Of a stretch of DNA of 36,189 nucleotides, positions 15,298 through 23,792 are shown piece by piece; within the stretch, counting starts at the first letter, position 1, and each line of letters begins with the position of its first letter. Below the pieces are notes generated by a model that saw only the letters and a list, made by a program, of their open reading frames with translations, was not told the DNA's origin and did no database searches. Location: positions 1 to 36,189 of the forward strand of contig CAJUBU010000003.1 in assembly GCA_910585095.1 (NCBI GenBank). Reading direction: 5' to 3'. The DNA is from an uncultured Lachnospira sp. GTDB taxonomy: Bacteria > Bacillota > Clostridia > Lachnospirales > Lachnospiraceae. The translations under genes were made by a program, and so were the position numbers.

Positions 15298-17265
15298 CTA
15301 CTTCTGACCATAAAGAACATCAATATCAATCATTCCAGCTAAATGCTTTAAAAGAACAACAGCATCACTAATATCAGTACTATCATCACCATTTACATCA
15401 CATGCTTTTTCATAAATTGTTATATCGAAGTCTCTTATACCAGCTAAATATTTTTTTAAAAGCACAGCATCCGTTGCGTCTCTATCACCATCACCATCTA
15501 TATCACCCTTCTTGACAGAATCTGCAACATAGTCTGTTTGAAGCCACTCTGTGTTTGTCATTTCTATAACACCTGCACCAGAATTTCCAGTTACAACTTC
15601 CTTCACATCCTCAAGTGGAAGTACTTGATATTCAAATGGAAGTGTTCCATCTGTATCATATGTAAATTCCATTGGTTTTGCTTCTTCAGCCGTATAATCT
15701 CTCTTTTCATATGAATCTTCATTTACAATATGTGATGCCCAAGCCCACTTGCCAACCGTTGACTTATCTCTATATTTAAAGCCTGTTGTAAATAAATTAT
15801 CACCATTATTATCCCAGCTGCTTCCTGTATATGTACCTTTTGAATTGGTCACTGTTGAATTAACAATCAATGTATGATTGTACGCATTCTTAAACATCGT
15901 TGCCCACACTGCAGTCATATTGCCTGTATCATCACCTTGAACCTCAGCGCCTACAATTGGTTCTTCAATACCATTAAATACACATGTGTCTGCTGCAATA
16001 CATGCACCATTTCTTGAATTTAGGCAGCGTGATAATTTATATGGTCCAATTTGTTTAAATATTGGGCTTGCCGCTTCCGCTGTCTGATGTGTTGAATCAT
16101 CAATATAACAGTTAATAAGGTTTCCTACGCCCTGTCGAATCATTGGCACACGCTGTCCAACATTTACATAGTGATTATATGCAAGAGTAAGCTTAATATT
16201 GCTGTTTGCATCCTCTACAACTCTGCCATCTGAATATACATAATTCACGAAATCCTTATCACCCGAACCACTCAAATGACATTTTTTGTGGTATGCTGAA
16301 TATGCCATAATCTGCTCAGGTGTTGCACCGCCTGTTCTCATCTGATGATATAAGCTCGTCTTTGCATTCAGCTCACCTTTCTGATAACGGTTCTCCATAA
16401 ACATGATAGATTGATAAATAGAACCATCTTTCGATGGATTTTCAAGGGCTTCATCACCAATCTTACACCATGAAATCGTAATTCCTGTCGCACCATTTTC
16501 TAAGTCAATATTTCCATCGGAAGCAACTTCAAATGTACAATGGTCAACCCATACATTTTTACCACCATTAATCTTTAAATTTGACCAGCCAACTTCTTTT
16601 TGTGCGCCAGCATCATCCCACTGCCACATCTCTTTAAAATGAAGGTTTCTTATAACAATATCATTGCCTGTAATTTTAAGCTCTGTATGTTTAATACTGC
16701 TTCCATTTGGTGAAAAAATGGTAAGTCCATCAATATTGCCTACGGTAATCGTTGTTACGCCGCTTTTCTCCATAAGTGGATTTGTAAATCCGCCATTGAC
16801 ATTAGCCAACTCATTCGATGGTTTTTTATATTCCCTGACAAAGTTATACTTTCTAAGCTCACTGCTTGTCAATAATTCTGTAAGATACTTATATCCTAAG
16901 TCCATATCCTTTGTAATTTCCATAACTTTGACTTTGTTACTCTGTGCATCGCGAATTGCATCAAGAAATTCCTTTTCATCATTAATAACTCTGTAGTATT
17001 CCGTTCCAACATACTCGCTTCGATCATGAACATTTCCTGAAGCAAATCCTGTAACAGAAAGAAATGAATTATTATAAGCGCTTTCTGTTGATACTGTACC
17101 TGGAATCTCTGTTACAACATTTTGTGCATCACCTGCTGCTTTGCTTTCTGCATAGCCGCTTACAGGATTTTGAACAAACATTGCTGAAACAGTAAACATC
17201 CCTGCAAGCACAAGCGCACTTAACTTTGAAACATTTTTTCGATTAAAGTATAATTTTTTTCTCAT
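15298..17265 (-). CDS. Secreted PL1 pectate lyase with C-terminal dockerin
   Basis: Predicted 655 aa. AGGAGG precedes the ATG by 10 nt. A signal peptide (about 1-40: basic start, hydrophobic LSALVLAGMFTVSAMFV, then Ala) directs export. A parallel beta-helix PL1 domain (about 90-540) has the family stretches NLKINGGKNVWVDHCTFE and DGNIDLENGATGITISWCK; the enzyme cleaves polygalacturonate by beta-elimination with calcium. The last 70 residues (from about 586) are a type I dockerin: two EF-hand-like repeats, DIDGDGDRDATDAVLLKKYL and DVNGDDSTDISDAVVLL. A dockerin implies docking to a cohesin, either on a scaffold or cell surface; no cohesin is encoded in this window. Own promoter with dyads upstream points to substrate control. 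Confidence 0.93.
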   Translation of the reverse strand: MRKKLYFNRKNVSKLSALVLAGMFTVSAMFVQNPVSGYAESKAAGDAQNVVTEIPGTVSTESAYNNSFLSVTGFASGNVHDRSEYVGTEYYRVINDEKEFLDAIRDAQSNKVKVMEITKDMDLGYKYLTELLTSSELRKYNFVREYKKPSNELANVNGGFTNPLMEKSGVTTITVGNIDGLTIFSPNGSSIKHTELKITGNDIVIRNLHFKEMWQWDDAGAQKEVGWSNLKINGGKNVWVDHCTFEVASDGNIDLENGATGITISWCKIGDEALENPSKDGSIYQSIMFMENRYQKGELNAKTSLYHQMRTGGATPEQIMAYSAYHKKCHLSGSGDKDFVNYVYSDGRVVEDANSNIKLTLAYNHYVNVGQRVPMIRQGVGNLINCYIDDSTHQTAEAASPIFKQIGPYKLSRCLNSRNGACIAADTCVFNGIEEPIVGAEVQGDDTGNMTAVWATMFKNAYNHTLIVNSTVTNSKGTYTGSSWDNNGDNLFTTGFKYRDKSTVGKWAWASHIVNEDSYEKRDYTAEEAKPMEFTYDTDGTLPFEYQVLPLEDVKEVVTGNSGAGVIEMTNTEWLQTDYVADSVKKGDIDGDGDRDATDAVLLKKYLAGIRDFDITIYEKACDVNGDDSTDISDAVVLLKHLAGMIDIDVLYGQK

Positions 17266-17313
17266 AAATATAATACCTCCTTTTATATTTATAATTTAGC
17301 TTTAACATATTTT

Positions 17314-17352
17314 ATATATGTAACATAATTACAAAAAAATTGTTACATATAT
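17314..17352. promoter_or_regulatory. Dyad in pectate lyase 5' leader
   Basis: Perfect 12-bp arms ATATATGTAACA (17314-17325) and TGTTACATATAT (17341-17352), 15 nt apart, lie between the -10 box and the start codon. An operator or mRNA hairpin; neither can be told from sequence. Confidence 0.5.
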
Positions 17353-17363
17353 TAAATACTTTT

Positions 17364-17389
17364 AGTAAAATTTTACATAAAATTTTACT
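17364..17389. promoter_or_regulatory. Perfect 26-bp dyad inside pectate lyase promoter
   Basis: AGTAAAATTTTA and its exact reverse complement are separated by 2 bp. The dyad covers the -10 box and most of the spacer of the pectate lyase promoter, the position expected for a repressor site. Confidence 0.55.
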
Positions 17390-17398
17390 TTTAGTCAA
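17370..17398 (-). promoter_or_regulatory. Pectate lyase promoter
   Basis: Minus strand TTGACT (17393-17398), 17-nt spacer, TAAAAT (17370-17375), giving a leader of about 100 nt before the start codon. Confidence 0.7.
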
Positions 17399-17463
17399 GC
17401 AGATATTCATAATTTAGATAGAGAAGTAAAACAATAAAAGTACTCAATAACCGTTAACCATAC

Positions 17464-17567
17464 AAAAAAGAGACTGTTGCAAAAAGAATTTCAATCACTA
17501 TATATAGTTCTATCTCACTATTATAACCACTATATATAATATAAAACTTCTATTTTACAACAGCCTC
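17464..17567 (-). terminator. Large-loop intrinsic terminator of the APH-type gene
   Basis: Arms 17553-17567 and 17470-17484 pair over 15 bp (GAGGCTGTTGTAAAA with two G-U pairs) around a 68-nt loop that contains two CACTATATATAGT-like words; six T follow on the minus strand (17464-17469). It starts 44 nt after the APH-type stop. The arm GCTGTTGCAAAA recalls IS6-type inverted repeat ends, so a small relic element is an alternative. Confidence 0.6.
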
Positions 17568-17610
17568 GGAAAACTTTATATTTTTAATCTACCTGCTACT
17601 TACCTATTAC

Positions 17611-18381
17611 TTATTGAAAATCACAAATATCAATCATAGACTCTAACAATTCTTTTTCTTCTTCATTTTTTCTTGTCAACCTTGCTGCTGCAACAATTGG
17701 CATCCACTTGTCAACATAGCGTTTTTCTGTATTCGTCTTTTCACAGAATTTTGCAATATACTTTTCTGCAAAATCTTCATCTTTTAATTTGATTGTAAGA
17801 TATGTATTTGCCACATCTGCACTAGCATTGCCCTGTGTTGCATGAACCCAGTCAACAGCAGTGATATCTGTAATATTATTATTTTCATCCGTACTTACAA
17901 TAATATTGTCTGGACAATAATCACCATGACACAGCTTATTATGCTTTGGAAGCTCCTCTAATCTTGCAGATAACTCATACTTAATATTTGCATGAATATC
18001 CAACTCTTTAATCTGTCTTGCCAACTTATCCTTTAACTTTAAAAGAAGCGGATTGCTGCGCTTGTTAAATTCAATCTGATATTCCACCATTGCCTCTGCA
18101 TAGGCATCTGCATTTTCAGGATGCTCTTTAAGCAATTCTGCTAAAGTCTTTCCTTTGATATATTCGCTCGCGATTACCCAACTTCCATCTTCTTCAACAG
18201 AAACACTCAACAACTTTGGAATTGCAAGTCCTGTATCTTCTACCCTTGCTGTGTTCAATGCTTCATATAACACATCTGTTTTACTGTATTCAGGAGAGAA
18301 TACTTTTAATGCTTTATCTCCTTCAATACGCACTAATTTAAGATTGCTTTTTGAAACTTCATTTGCCATACGAATCCCCAT
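17611..18381 (-). CDS. Aminoglycoside/choline-kinase-like phosphotransferase (APH fold)
   Basis: Predicted 256 aa. Protein-kinase-like small-molecule phosphotransferase: catalytic loop HGDYCPDNIIV (the Asp and Asn are the base and metal ligand) and metal-binding Asp in ITAVDWVHATQGNASADVANTYL. The N-lobe has the ATP-holding Lys in KALKVF and a hinge-like VIASEYIKGKTL. The family includes choline, fructosamine, homoserine and aminoglycoside kinases; the substrate is unknown and a resistance role should not be assumed. AAGG lies 12-13 nt before the ATG at 18379-18381; a second in-frame ATG at 18367-18369 with GGGGA before it is a fair alternative. It lies downstream of adhE on the same strand with a hairpin between. 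Confidence 0.82.
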   Translation of the reverse strand: MGIRMANEVSKSNLKLVRIEGDKALKVFSPEYSKTDVLYEALNTARVEDTGLAIPKLLSVSVEEDGSWVIASEYIKGKTLAELLKEHPENADAYAEAMVEYQIEFNKRSNPLLLKLKDKLARQIKELDIHANIKYELSARLEELPKHNKLCHGDYCPDNIIVSTDENNNITDITAVDWVHATQGNASADVANTYLTIKLKDEDFAEKYIAKFCEKTNTEKRYVDKWMPIVAAARLTRKNEEEKELLESMIDICDFQ

Positions 18382-18419
18382 TTCTGTGCCGCCTTATTAT
18401 TTAAAGAAAAAATTTGATA

Positions 18420-18453
18420 CAATGTGTATCTGGCAGCACACAGACACACATTG
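18420..18453. terminator. Hairpin between adhE and APH-type gene
   Basis: CAATGTGT pairs with ACACATTG, and TCTG with CAGA inside, leaving an 8-nt loop and one 1x1 internal loop. On the minus strand a T-run follows after about 7 nt, so it may act as a weak terminator of adhE. Confidence 0.45.
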
Positions 18454-18489
18454 CAAAATAACTTTAATTTTCAATACTATTTAACATAA

Positions 18490-18561
18490 AATATTACTTA
18501 CCGTAACAATATTATTTGCCATAATAATATTATTTTCCATAATAATATTACTTACCGTAAT
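18490..18561 (-). repeat. Four tandem 18-bp repeats spanning the adhE stop codon
   Basis: Units at 18490-18507, 18508-18525, 18526-18543 and 18544-18561, each of the type AATATTACTTACCGTAAT on the plus strand. The unit at 18544-18561 is the natural end of adhE (Tyr-Gly-Lys-stop); the other three lie in the 3' UTR and repeat the same codons and stop, so downstream of the real stop the frame reads further Tyr-Gly-Lys-stop blocks. Confidence 0.85.
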
Positions 18562-21154
18562 ATGCCTTAAGATATATCTCTTTAATCTCACTCATCAATG
18601 GATAACGAGGGTTTGCTCCTGTACATTGGTCATCAAATGCCTTTTCAACCATATCATCCAATGTATCTAAGAAATACTTTTCATCAATACCATATTCTTT
18701 GATTGTTTTCTTAATACCAACTTTAGCCTTCAATTCTTCAATTGCCTGAATGAAATTCTCAAACTTTTCATCATCATCTTTGCCTTGAATACCTAAGAAA
18801 TTTGCACACTCTACATAGCGCGCCTTGCAGTGCGGATACTCATACTGTGGGAATGTTCCCATCTTTGTTGGCACTTCTACTGCATTGTAACGCATAATAT
18901 CGGTTATTAAAATTGCATTGGCAACACCATGTGGAAGGTGATGGAATGCACCTAACTTATGTGCCATAGAGTGACACAAACCTAAGAATGCGTTAGCAAA
19001 CGCCATACCTGCCATTGTAGAAGCTGTTGCCATCTGTTCACGTGCCTTTGCATCGGCTGCACCATTCTCATAGGCAGATGGAAGATACTCAAAGATATTT
19101 TTCATTGCCTTTAATGCAAGACCATCTGTATAATCGGTAGCCATAATAGAAGCATATGCTTCCAACGCATGAGTCAAAGCGTCAATACCAGATGCTGAAG
19201 TAAGTCCTTTTGGCTGATTCATCATCATATCTGCATCGATAATCGCCATATTTGGAAGAAGCTCATAATCGGCAAGCGGATATTTAATATTAGTGTCTTG
19301 GTCTGTAATAACGGCAAATGGTGTCACTTCTGAACCTGTACCTGAAGATGTTGGAACAGCTATAAAGTATGCCTTTTCGCCCATCTTAGGGAATGTGTAT
19401 ATTCTCTTTCGGATATCCATAAAGCGCATAGCCATATCCATAAAGTCTACTTCTGGATGCTCATACATAACCCACATAATTTTACCTGCGTCCATTGCTG
19501 AACCACCACCAATTGCAATAATGCAGTCTGGCTCAAAAAGAGTCATAGCAGCAGCGCCTTCTTTTGCACATGCAAGCGTTGGGTCTGGTGCAACATCATA
19601 AAATGTTGTGTGAACGATACCCATCTCATCAAGCTTATCGGTTACACATTTTGTATATCCATTTTTGTAAAGGAACTGGTCTGTTACAATAAACACTCTC
19701 TTCTTGCCCATGACATTTTTCAGCTCATCTAACGCCACAGGAAGACATCCCTTCTTAAAGTAAACTTTCTCAGGTGCCCTAAACCAAAGCATATTTTCTC
19801 TCCTTTCAGCTACGGTCTTAATATTAATAAGGTGCTTTACATTGACATTCTCTGATACAGAGTTGCCGCCCCATGAACCACAACCCAATGTAAGAGATGG
19901 CTTTAAAGCAAAGTTATAAATATCACCAATACCACCCTGTGAAGAAGGTGTATTGATAAGAACTCTACATGTTTTCATAGCTTCTTGGAATGTTTCAATC
20001 TTTTCATGCTCTGTTGCAGCATTGATATAAAGTGATGAAGTATGTCCATAACCGCCATCGGCAATTAAATGTTCTGCCTTTGACACGGCATCATCAAAGC
20101 TGCTTGCCTTATACATTGCAAGAACTGGAGATAATTTTTCATGTGCAAATTCTTCTGAGATATCTACGGATTCAACTTCTCCAATCAAGATTTTTGTTGT
20201 CTTTGGAACTTCAATTCCTGCAAGTTTTCCAATATTATAAGCGCTCTGTCCTACTATCTTGGCATTGAGCGAACCATTTATCAATATCGTCTTACGAACT
20301 TTTTTAAGCTCATCTTTATTTAAAATATGACATCCTCTTGCAATAAATTCATCCTTAACTTGCTTATACAATGAATCAGCAACAATGACAGACTGCTCTG
20401 ATGCACATATCATACCATTGTCAAATGTCTTAGAATGAATAATTGAATTAACGGCTAATATTACGTCTGCTGTCTCGTCTATAATCGCTGGCGTATTACC
20501 TGCACCAACACCCAATGCTGGCTTTCCAGATGAGTATGCGGCTTTAACCATACCTGGACCACCTGTTGCTAAAATAATATCAGCTTCCTTCATAACTAAA
20601 TTTGTCAATTCAAGAGAAGGAACATCAATCCATCCAATAATTCCCTTTGGTGCGCCTGCTGCAACGGCTGCGTTAAGAACAACCTTTGCTGCCTCAATTG
20701 TGCTGTTTTTTGCACGTGGGTGAGGGCTGATAATAATACCATTTCTTGTCTTTAATGATATTAATGTCTTAAATATTGCTGTTGAAGTTGGGTTTGTCGT
20801 TGGAATAACAGCAGCAACAACACCAATTGGCTCTGCAACTTTCTTTATGCCAAACGATTTATCCTCTTCAATAACACCACATGTCTTCACATCTTTATAA
20901 GCATTGTAAATATACTCTGAGGCATAGTGATTTTTGATAACCTTATCCTCAACAACGCCCATACCAGTCTCTGCAACAGCTTGTTTTGCAAGACTGATTC
21001 TTGCTTGGTTTGCTGCCATAGCTGCTGCCTTAAAGATATTGTCTACTTGCTCTTGTGTATATGTAGCAAATATCTTTTGTGCTTCTTTCACCTCTTTAAT
21101 CTTTGCTTCCAAAGATTCAACAGTATCAACAATCATACTACTCTCCTTCTGCAT
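18548..21154 (-). CDS. adhE: Bifunctional acetaldehyde-CoA/alcohol dehydrogenase AdhE
   Basis: Predicted 868 aa, full family length. It reduces acetyl-CoA to ethanol in two steps and regenerates NAD+ in fermentation; AdhE forms cytoplasmic helical filaments (spirosomes). N-terminal CoA-acylating aldehyde dehydrogenase (about 1-450) has the catalytic Cys in FDNGMICASEQSV and a GVGAGNTPA cofactor loop; the C-terminal iron alcohol dehydrogenase (about 460-868) has GGGSAMDAGK, PTSSGTGSEVTPFAV and metal-binding His in DALTHALEAY and GLCHSMAHKLGAFHHLPHG. The ATG at 21152-21154 has GGAGG 7 nt upstream; an in-frame ATG six codons later also has AAGGAG at 6 nt. It has its own strong promoter with a Rex-like site. 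Confidence 0.97.
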   Translation of the reverse strand: MQKESSMIVDTVESLEAKIKEVKEAQKIFATYTQEQVDNIFKAAAMAANQARISLAKQAVAETGMGVVEDKVIKNHYASEYIYNAYKDVKTCGVIEEDKSFGIKKVAEPIGVVAAVIPTTNPTSTAIFKTLISLKTRNGIIISPHPRAKNSTIEAAKVVLNAAVAAGAPKGIIGWIDVPSLELTNLVMKEADIILATGGPGMVKAAYSSGKPALGVGAGNTPAIIDETADVILAVNSIIHSKTFDNGMICASEQSVIVADSLYKQVKDEFIARGCHILNKDELKKVRKTILINGSLNAKIVGQSAYNIGKLAGIEVPKTTKILIGEVESVDISEEFAHEKLSPVLAMYKASSFDDAVSKAEHLIADGGYGHTSSLYINAATEHEKIETFQEAMKTCRVLINTPSSQGGIGDIYNFALKPSLTLGCGSWGGNSVSENVNVKHLINIKTVAERRENMLWFRAPEKVYFKKGCLPVALDELKNVMGKKRVFIVTDQFLYKNGYTKCVTDKLDEMGIVHTTFYDVAPDPTLACAKEGAAAMTLFEPDCIIAIGGGSAMDAGKIMWVMYEHPEVDFMDMAMRFMDIRKRIYTFPKMGEKAYFIAVPTSSGTGSEVTPFAVITDQDTNIKYPLADYELLPNMAIIDADMMMNQPKGLTSASGIDALTHALEAYASIMATDYTDGLALKAMKNIFEYLPSAYENGAADAKAREQMATASTMAGMAFANAFLGLCHSMAHKLGAFHHLPHGVANAILITDIMRYNAVEVPTKMGTFPQYEYPHCKARYVECANFLGIQGKDDDEKFENFIQAIEELKAKVGIKKTIKEYGIDEKYFLDTLDDMVEKAFDDQCTGANPRYPLMSEIKEIYLKAYYGK

Positions 21155-21193
21155 TTTCTTACCTCCATTTTCATTTTCAAATCCTTATAAACA

Positions 21194-21211
21194 TTGTTAT
21201 TTTTTTAACAA
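21194..21211. promoter_or_regulatory. Rex-like operator of adhE
   Basis: TTGTTATTTTTTTAACAA on the plus strand matches the Rex consensus TTGTTAANNNNTTAACAA at all but one defined position. It overlaps the expected transcription start of adhE, just downstream of the -10 box, where bound Rex would block initiation when NADH is low. Confidence 0.7.
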
Positions 21212-21215
21212 AAAT

Positions 21216-21244
21216 ATACTATCAAATATTAAGTCATATGTCAA
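21216..21244 (-). promoter_or_regulatory. adhE promoter
   Basis: Minus strand consensus TTGACA (21239-21244), 17-nt spacer, TAGTAT (21216-21221); about 55 nt leader to the ATG. Confidence 0.8.
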
Positions 21245-21324
21245 CCCTTAAATCTATATTTATTTTTATAACAATTGTGTCATGTACATCCAAGAACAAA
21301 TAGCTATATAAATAAAACAATCCC

Positions 21325-22038
21325 TTACTTTCCATATTCTGAAATAATTTTATCAATCATTCTTGAAGCCATGCTCTTTGTAAGCTTTTCTATATTTTCC
21401 TCAACAGCTAACTGATGTTTGTCAAGCAATGCTGCAAGATAACGCTTTTGTGCATCTGTAATAGGAACATCTTTTTTTATATGAAACACTAATGGTGTAG
21501 TAGTATAAAATCCCTCATCATCTGGTTTTATCTCATACAGCTTATGGTATAATCCAATTGCACTTTTTGCATCGTCAAAAGCTCTGTGTGAACTTCCTTT
21601 ATCCAATTTGAAATAATCACACAGATATTCCAAGTTTTTATGAGGAACTTCTGGCAACAGCCTTCTTGCAATCTTTAATGTGTCAATTCCTTGTTTTTCA
21701 AATATATAATTTGAATTAACAGCCGCCTTTTTTAAAAAACTATAATCAAATATAATATTATGTCCCAACAGAGGTAAATCTCCAATAAAATCGAGGATAT
21801 CTTTAATAATTTGAGATATAACGGGCTTATCCAAAACCATACTATCTGTTATTCCTGTTATTTCTGTTATTCTTTCACTAATATGTATATCTGGATTTAT
21901 TAATGTCTTATAGGTGGCAACCTCTTTTCCATCAATAACTTTTGCCATACCTATCTCAATAATTTTATCAAGTGAAGGATTAATTCCTGTTGTCTCCAAA
22001 TCAAGAGCTACATATGATTGTATTTTTAAACTACTCAT
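21325..22038 (-). CDS. DnaQ-like (DEDDh) 3'-5' exonuclease, PolC-type
   Basis: Predicted 237 aa. Exonuclease III motif DxE in VALDLETTG, Exo II HNIIFDYSFL and Exo III HRAFDDAKSA (His and Asp of DEDDh) are all present, so it should remove nucleotides from DNA or RNA 3' ends with two metal ions. The C-terminal 60 residues form an extra segment seen in PolC-type family members. ATG at 22036-22038 (AGGA 7 nt upstream) is used; an upstream Met would lie deep in the preceding gene. It overlaps the end of the GGDEF-like gene by 8 nt and is the last gene of the operon. Confidence 0.88.
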   Translation of the reverse strand: MSSLKIQSYVALDLETTGINPSLDKIIEIGMAKVIDGKEVATYKTLINPDIHISERITEITGITDSMVLDKPVISQIIKDILDFIGDLPLLGHNIIFDYSFLKKAAVNSNYIFEKQGIDTLKIARRLLPEVPHKNLEYLCDYFKLDKGSSHRAFDDAKSAIGLYHKLYEIKPDDEGFYTTTPLVFHIKKDVPITDAQKRYLAALLDKHQLAVEENIEKLTKSMASRMIDKIISEYGK

Positions 22039-23782
22039 TAAAAAATCCTGTTCCAAATATATTGCCAAGAATCGCTAGATACATGGTATCCATTTTGCTC
22101 CATTTGCTCATCTGTTTGTTGCGATTAAAGGAAACTATTTTATTTTTATCACCAACAATAACTTGTACTGCCTGATTAATACCCATATTCTTAAAAGCTT
22201 CTACTGTCTTTTGGGCTTTTCTCTCAAAAAAATTGATATTGTTTATCACTTCTATTCCATCTTCTGAAAATCCCGCTATATAAGACTTTTCGTCTAAATA
22301 GCTATTATCGCTTGAATAATCGCCATCTCCCAAAAGAACAAAACAGTTCCAATCTTGATTTTCTATTTTTTGATAAACAAAAATACTATCAATACCAAAA
22401 GTAAACTGAATTTTTTTAACAGAAGCTTCAAAACTATCTTTTCCACGAAGTTTATAATCATTAATAATATCATTTACAATACTCATTTTACGATATTTGT
22501 AAAACATATACTCTGCTGATTTCGCTTTTCCTACACCATTAATAAATTCTGAATGAAGCTCTGGAATATAGATAATATATCGATTTTTGCCTTTTTCCTT
22601 TGCAAGATGCAATACTTTATAGGCAATTTCACATAACTTTTCATATGTAACTGCATCTTCAGGATATGTAGCAGAGCCAATCGAACATGTTATTTGTGGT
22701 TTGTCTTCCTCATCATTATACATAAATGCAATATTATTTCTTACGATTCTTAATAGACTTCGGATATCTGTATTACTTTCCAATTGCTGTGCTACAATTA
22801 ATATCTCATCATCACCAATTCGCCCAACAACCCCTGTCACTCCAACGGCATCTTTTATAATCGTGGCAACATTATTTAAAACTTCATCACCAAACAACTC
22901 ACCATATTCGTCATTAATATACTTAAAATCATCAATATCTAAAACGGCAATCGTAACAGGATATATAGGTTTTGAAGCGATAAGCTTTGAAGCATAATCC
23001 TCAATAGCCTTTTTATTTAAAATTCCTGTACAGGCATCCAACTTATCTATAACACCATACGGATTATCCAAATCATCTACAGGATTTACTTTTGACAAGG
23101 TAGCAATAACATGTGCCTTTCCATTAGAATCAACAATTGATTTTCCTTTTATCAGACACCAATCCATCGCCTTTGTTCCTTCAAAAATTCTCATTTTAAA
23201 CTCATGTTCAAAATGTTTTGTTCCTTTTCTAAAATCGGAACAAAACATATTAAACACATTTTTATAAATCTCATTAATATTGCCATTAGCAATCATGGTT
23301 TTTTCCCAGTCTGTAAGCGTTCCATTATAAAAATTTACTTGCTGCTGATTTCCCATCATAAATATTTTTAATTTATCGGTATGAATATCATAAGAAAACA
23401 TCAAATATTCCATTAAACTAAAATACTGCATATAATTTTCATCTTCTGATATATATAAACTTTTTATTTCTGCAATATCATGCAGCTCAATACGAATCTG
23501 TCTATCATGGTTTCTATTTTTGGGTATATCAACTAATAACATAACAACCCATCTATATCGACTATCATCATCAACCATTCTCAACGAAATAATGGTACTT
23601 TTTTCTATGCTAATTATCTTAAGACCATCTTCAAGTCTAATAATATCATTTGGGTGAATTGACCTTGCAAGTGTATACATAGCATTATTCCCAAGATATT
23701 TGCTTAGCTTTGTATCTGCTGTTAATATATTTAAGCTTTCGTCTATAATTGCTCTGCCAATAAAATATGTATTTTGTTCCAT
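22031..23782 (-). CDS. PAS-like/GGDEF-family protein with degenerate active site
   Basis: Predicted 583 aa, soluble. An N-terminal PAS-like region (about 1-230) leads into a GGDEF-fold domain (about 240-405), then a C-terminal region of about 170 residues that may be GAF-like. The metal-site LDIDDFKYINDEYG (Asp282 region) is kept, but the signature GGDEF reads GDDEI (323-327), and no RxxD inhibitory site precedes it. Active diguanylate cyclases need the second Gly to hold GTP, so c-di-GMP synthesis is doubtful; a GTP- or nucleotide-binding sensor role is an inference. GAGG lies about 13 nt before the ATG. It sits 10 nt after trmD and overlaps the exonuclease gene. Confidence 0.8.
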   Translation of the reverse strand: MEQNTYFIGRAIIDESLNILTADTKLSKYLGNNAMYTLARSIHPNDIIRLEDGLKIISIEKSTIISLRMVDDDSRYRWVVMLLVDIPKNRNHDRQIRIELHDIAEIKSLYISEDENYMQYFSLMEYLMFSYDIHTDKLKIFMMGNQQQVNFYNGTLTDWEKTMIANGNINEIYKNVFNMFCSDFRKGTKHFEHEFKMRIFEGTKAMDWCLIKGKSIVDSNGKAHVIATLSKVNPVDDLDNPYGVIDKLDACTGILNKKAIEDYASKLIASKPIYPVTIAVLDIDDFKYINDEYGELFGDEVLNNVATIIKDAVGVTGVVGRIGDDEILIVAQQLESNTDIRSLLRIVRNNIAFMYNDEEDKPQITCSIGSATYPEDAVTYEKLCEIAYKVLHLAKEKGKNRYIIYIPELHSEFINGVGKAKSAEYMFYKYRKMSIVNDIINDYKLRGKDSFEASVKKIQFTFGIDSIFVYQKIENQDWNCFVLLGDGDYSSDNSYLDEKSYIAGFSEDGIEVINNINFFERKAQKTVEAFKNMGINQAVQVIVGDKNKIVSFNRNKQMSKWSKMDTMYLAILGNIFGTGFFNE

Positions 23783-23792
23783 ATTGCTGTGC

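Noticed and set aside
17464..17567. Small insertion element with IS6-like ends
   Set aside because: The arms resemble IS6-type ends only partly, and no target duplication is seen; position and T-run fit a terminator better.
18490..18561. CRISPR-like array
   Set aside because: The repeats are directly adjacent 18-bp units with no spacers, and no cas genes are present.
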